This document shows positions 60,195-64,000 of a stretch of DNA of 64,000 nucleotides, piece by piece. The position numbers and the translations under genes were made by a program. The notes beneath the pieces are model-generated. The model was given only the letters and a program-made list of their open reading frames with translations. It had not been told where the DNA came from and ran no database searches. Origin of the DNA: Paraconiothyrium sp. Pb-2020 (taxonomy: Eukaryota; Ascomycota; Dothideomycetes; Pleosporales; Didymosphaeriaceae); contig JAJUBI010000004.1 of NCBI GenBank assembly GCA_022419385.1, forward strand, positions 3,949,286 to 4,013,285, given 5' to 3'. Every line of letters begins with the position of its first letter. The stretch's first letter is position 1.

Positions 60195-60534
60195 TGCGTG
60201 GGGTAGCCATGGGTTATAATTATTGGAGGGAAGATCGCAAATTGCTTCGGCTGATGTTGGATGCCAGGTGTGAATAACATGTAATCAAAGAAATTCACGA
60301 CTTTGCCAGCGCGTACACTTTGAAGCAAGTATGCTTCATCACGGGTACTTATCGATAGACCCAGGGCGCTGGGAGCTCTAGCGGGGTAGGTGCGCCCGCT
60401 GTAAACCCAAAATTTCCGACTCTACAATCCAAACCACAACGTACGCCGCACCCAATCTTCCGAGCAGATCCCGATCCTAGAGCAGACCGTACCCGCAGTG
60501 AACATCATCCTGCGACACTTTCACAGTCTCCACG
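60195..60534. promoter_or_regulatory. BUD32 promoter region with repeat copy 2
   Basis: Short spacer between the kinase-ankyrin stop and the BUD32 start. It contains the second copy of the direct repeat. No other feature. Confidence 0.5.
60346..60405 (+). repeat. Direct repeat copy 2 (between the kinase-ankyrin gene and BUD32)
   Basis: Matches 54700-54757 in the same orientation. It lies about 150 bp after the kinase-ankyrin stop and 130-190 bp upstream of the BUD32 start codon. Confidence 0.85.
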
Positions 60535-61472
60535 ATGGCGCCAGCCGAAACCATCGAGCCCACCGCACCACCCCTCCGCGCACCCTCACCCGCGCCCACC
60601 GACCGCCCTCTCCACACACTCCCCCCTCCCTTCACCACCTCAAATCTCGAGGTCCTCACCCAAGGTGCCGAGGCACTCGTCTACAAATCCGTCTTCCTCA
60701 CACCGTCCACGCCGTGCGTGGTAAAATACAGACCGCCGAAACCCTACCGGCACCCCGTCCTCGACAAGCGGCTTACAAAAGCGCGATTACTAGCGGAAGC
60801 GAGGGTGCTGATTAGGTGTAAGAGGGATGGGGTCGGCGTGCCGGGTGTGCTGGGGGCGGATTGGGAGGCGGGGTGGTTGGTGTTGGAGTGGGTTGAGGGG
60901 AGGACTGTTAGGGCTGTGTTAGACTCGTGGGCGGAGAAGGTCAGAGAGGCGGGACGAAGGGAAGGGGAGGGTGATCCAGGGATGTTGGATTTGATGGGGA
61001 GGGTGGGGAGGGCGGTGGGGAAGTTGCACGAGATTGGGTGTGTCATGGGGATCTGACGACGAGTAACTTGATGTTGAGGCAGGCGGAACGGAAAGAAGGG
61101 ATACAAGGGTCGCAGAGGTCGAGAGGGCGGCTGACGACGAGCGAGATGAGGATGATGGCGGAGGATGGAGTGTTTCCTAGTTTTCCGTCGGTTGAGGCGC
61201 AGGCGGAAGAACAACATGATGAGCTCGAGGGAGAGATTGTACTCATAGATTTCGGGCTTGCGTCGCATTCTACGCAGAATCTGCAGGATGAAGATCGCGC
61301 GGTCGATTTGTATGTGTTGGAGAGAGCGTTTGCGGCTACGCACCCGGCGGCTGAGCCGCTGTTCAAGGAAGTGTTGAAGGCGTATGGGGAGAGTTTCAAG
61401 GGCGCGAGAGCAGTGTTGAAGAGGTTGGAGGATGTCAGGTTAAGAGGGAGGAAGAGGAGTATGCTGGGTTGA
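60535..61472 (+). CDS. BUD32: BUD32/PRPK-type kinase of the KEOPS complex, interrupted by a 1-nt frameshift
   Basis: The first part (60535 to about 61036) reads LTQGAEALVYKSVF, CVVKYRPPKPYRHPVLDKRL, LTKARLLAEARVLIRC and GKLHEIGC. The second part (from about 61038 to 61472) continues in the next frame with CHGDLTTSNLML, EIVLIDFGLASHS and EDRAVDLYVLERAFAATHP. Together these are the atypical Bud32 kinase motifs (HGDLTTSN loop, DFG, AVDLYVLERA). Bud32 with Kae1, Cgi121 and Pcc1 makes tRNA t6A and affects telomeres. One base is missing around 61036-61044, inside the GTGTGT stretch just before the catalytic His, and no intron can fill the gap. Because the gene is normally needed for growth, a base-calling or assembly error is the likelier cause. 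About 312 aa if the frame were continuous, with a filamentous-fungal-type insert after the catalytic loop. Confidence 0.88.
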
Positions 61473-62129
61473 GCAGGGAAGAGCTTGTCCGCAGGCTGGT
61501 TGAAACTACCAGATGTTCCGCAAGACCGATCGCAACATGGGCAAAAGATCACCTCAACTGCGAGTACTGTTCAGACGATACAGCTTCGCTTCCTCACTAT
61601 TGGCGGCCGCGACCTGCGAACTTCACTCGTACCTCGCTTAGTATTGTTCCCTAGAGATTCACCTCCACCAACCCACCCGGAGCAACTCTCTTCATCAGCT
61701 TCACTTTACAGGAAAATATTTACGCAACGTCGCGAGCTCGAGCTTAGTATTGTCTGGCACCTCCCCGCCCCTCACAGACAATACTTGGGGATTTTATCGC
61801 GATATTTCGCAGCGAGACACGACTTCCACTTCGCTTGAGAACAATACCACGCGGTTAGAGTTTCAGCAGTAACACAGCAAGAGCATGTAGAGAGACAATA
61901 TGAGAACGGGAACAATGCTAAGCGGACTGAGTGCCTGTATATATCTCCCCTCCGCACCACCATGGTTTCCAAAAACAAACGCTTCTACTACATACTACAC
62001 GACTTCAACGTACTATCTAAGACAACGTCTTTCTTATTGCTTGACATAACTTCGTTTCCAACACCAGCGAATCCCATCGCAACAAGACACCACCTCATCC
62101 AACACAAACATCGAGAACATCCGACCAAG
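61473..62129. other. Spacer and long 5' leader
   Basis: Contains an upstream in-frame ATG at 61962, whose 56 added codons read like leader sequence rather than protein. Nothing else seen. Confidence 0.45.
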
Positions 62130-62624
62130 ATGTCAGCTACACTCTTCCTCGCCATGGTCGCCATCATCGCTATCTACTTCGACATCTACACTTTCTGCGC
62201 GATAGTCGATGCATTGCTCCACACAATCCTGCCGAGTGGGTCCACCACCACACTCCGCAACTTCGTTTCCAAGGTCATCCAGGAGTTCGCCGACACCGAC
62301 ATCGCCTCAACTACCGACGGTTCCGATTGGCACCTCGACGACACCAGCAAACTCGACATGGTCCCACACAAGGAGCTGGCTACTGTTCGCGCTTCGGCTA
62401 CTGCTGTCAAGCACTCTCAGCGCCGGCTCCCAAGGAGGCAATTGCGGATGTCGGGCCATGGTCGGCCGGCTATTGTGCAGGCGCCTACGGGAGGGTACAA
62501 TTGTGCGGTTATGTAAGGTCAAGGTATGTTTCCATTTTGGTGCATATGGAGGCGGCGACTAACAGCTGTGGACAGCATCAAGAGACCTTTCTCCATCATG
62601 TGCATGGCGGATCAGTCGGTCTGA
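62130..62624 (+). CDS. Small single-span membrane protein, unknown function
   Basis: Starts at ATG 62130 with an immediate hydrophobic segment (ATLFLAMVAIIAIYFDIYTF), which could be a signal anchor. A region with FVSKVIQEFADTDIAS and a basic stretch RRLPRRQLR follows. Two ends are possible. Reading through gives 128 aa, stopping at 62516 after GGYNCAVM. Using the strong GTAAGG donor at 62513 and the AG at 62575 gives 143 aa, ending IIKRPFSIMCMADQSV at 62624. The spliced form is preferred for its canonical sites and clean join. The frame also opens further upstream to ATG 61962. No family is recognised and no neighbour suggests a role. Confidence 0.6.
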
Positions 62625-64000
62625 TGCGTGCTTAAGGTGGAAACTTTGTTCTCTGATATCTATGGTTGCGCGCTTCTGGGACTATTCTCCTCGTCTTTGG
62701 GAGCGATGAGCATGACGGTTATTTCTGATACTCATTTGTTTGCTTCTTGGTTGATGCCGCGAAGTGAGTAGCATGAGATAGTCTTGGACATCTAGCAAAT
62801 GCAAATTGATTTTATCATCCTCATGTTCCGGAGTCTAGGCCCTCCGACTTCCGGACATAAAGCGGCTACGTCTCTTGTGCAGTCGACGTAGTACCTGATG
62901 GCTGGCCAATATCAGGGTGACATAGACGATCACTTCCTTGTCTTGGAGTAATGTCGGGCCCAAGTAGTGTGATGTAGTCTCATGGTATCGTACGTCAAGT
63001 GGGCCAGGTCGAACCCACCTTTTCCTCACTTCAATATCACGGTACCGTTTCAGGTTCTCCGAGAAGTAGTGGCAGAACATCTTTGGTCCATTCTGAAAAG
63101 ATGGTTGTGGTGGATGTCTGATATCTTCTCTTTCGAGGTTGCCGTCTCGGTGAAGAAGGCAAGAGGTGATCTTGATACCACAGGTTCAAGCGCTGAGCAG
63201 CTACCATCGACTTCAATCCCACATGCGCCAATATTGCAGCTTCTTTTCGATCTTTCGGAGAAATAACCAATCTGATGGAACTTGGTATGGTCGGCGCTTG
63301 CAAGCTTCCTTCCCCATCTATGCAAACCCTTAACGCGCCTTAGCATCTACGCTGAACATCGGCGAATGCTCTAGCCGATGCTCCACGCGAAATGTACACA
63401 ACACGGCGGACCCTTCGTGTATCCGCTCGTCTACTATTTCGCTGAAGTTTTTCCGAGGTACGAGTTCAGTGTTCCTGCTCCATCTGGTAAACGCTAATCA
63501 TTGCCAATGCCAACGTTCACCTCGCAGCCACTATTATATGCACGCCCATTCCCCACAACACATTCTCGTCCGAGAACACAATACAGTACACACACCGTTT
63601 TGCTGACATTTGGGTTGCACCGAGTGGAGTCCGACCACAATTCGGGCAATCCCATGCCGACCGGCAGACTTCGGCGTCGTGCCGGTACGTCATGCGGGGT
63701 TCACGATGCCTGTCTACGGCGAAAGGCGACTGCTCGACCATAAGGGAAAACAGCCCATAGAGGCAATTTGCTCGGTCGGCGTTGTGAGGCTGCGAAGATG
63801 TCGGCTGCATACGCCGAACATGTGAGAGTATAAAGGATGGGAGGGCCGGGTACGGTCCGGCTACGGTATCTGCAAGAGGAAAGAAAAGACTGTGGTGATA
63901 CAGACTACAAGTCCATTTAGAAGAGTTTATAATACATGAAGGCATAGGACTGATCGAGTTGGGAATCTTGCTTTGTTGAAAGAGAAGGGTTCGAGATGGC
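62625..64000. other. Spacer to the window end
   Basis: Only short open frames. I see no domain, repeat or RNA gene. Confidence 0.5.

Noticed and set aside
60195..60219. The longer 1207-codon reading of the kinase-ankyrin last exon to 60219
   Set aside because: After about 59690 this frame becomes atypical in composition, while the alternative frame carries a Cys-rich zinc-ribbon-like ending. A short intron at 59689-59735 fits better.

Overview
The window looks like nuclear chromosomal DNA of a filamentous ascomycete (Pezizomycotina), possibly a Dothideomycete. Protein-coding genes have short introns (about 45-107 nt) with GT...AG ends. The gene set includes fungal hallmarks: an APSES/MBF transcription factor, a HET-domain protein, a secreted multicopper oxidase, a GH31 alpha-glucosidase, and an SGNH/fibronectin-III secreted giant. 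Spacers are long. I found no rRNA, no convincing tRNA, no complete transposon and no secondary-metabolite core enzyme. The placement below Pezizomycotina is inference.

Layout. 115-2477 (-): 8-exon secreted multicopper oxidase of bilirubin-oxidase type. 6024-8234 (+): polytopic membrane protein of unknown function. 9475-11333 (+): peroxisomal 4-coumarate-CoA-ligase-like enzyme. 11706-12151 (-): complex I subunit NDUFB7, divergent from 12378-14645 (+), an Mbp1-type cell-cycle factor; an MCB box lies between them. 15298-17037 (+): EamA/SLC35F-like transporter. 17733-18698 (-): ankyrin protein. 19015-23855 (-): 10-exon, 1417-aa modular secreted protein. 26406-27722 (-): PP2A activator. 27983-28740 (-): glutathione peroxidase with two possible starts. 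29607-31122 (-): C2H2 zinc-finger protein.

35294-35766 (+): small 125-aa protein with a GC-AG intron. 36276-37229 (+): Use1 SNARE. 37582-38439 (+): Smr-domain protein with a CaaX tail. 39872-41049 (+): unknown coiled-coil protein. 42136-44976 (+): GH31 alpha-glucosidase with a 1-nt frameshift near its end. 45497-47428 (-): HET-domain protein. 48470-49107 (+): small secreted protein ending in a 17-G run. 52281-53885 (+): Gln-rich disordered protein behind a CT-rich leader. 55233-60194 (+): 1578-aa fusion of protein kinase, AIG2/GGCT-like domain, ankyrin repeats and a Cys-rich tail. 60535-61472 (+): BUD32/KEOPS kinase broken by one missing base. 62130-62624 (+): small membrane protein.

The genes do not form one pathway. 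They mix housekeeping functions (complex I, MBF, PP2A activation, Golgi-ER SNARE, KEOPS, peroxide defence) with a secreted and accessory set (multicopper oxidase, SGNH giant, alpha-glucosidase, small secreted protein, HET). The most unusual items are the kinase-AIG2-ankyrin fusion with a short direct repeat on each side, the SGNH/FN3/Cys-repeat giant, the Smr-CaaX protein, and the poly-G-ended secreted protein. Splice models were built by hand. Exon lengths sum to whole codons for every spliced model, which supports them, but no transcript data were available.
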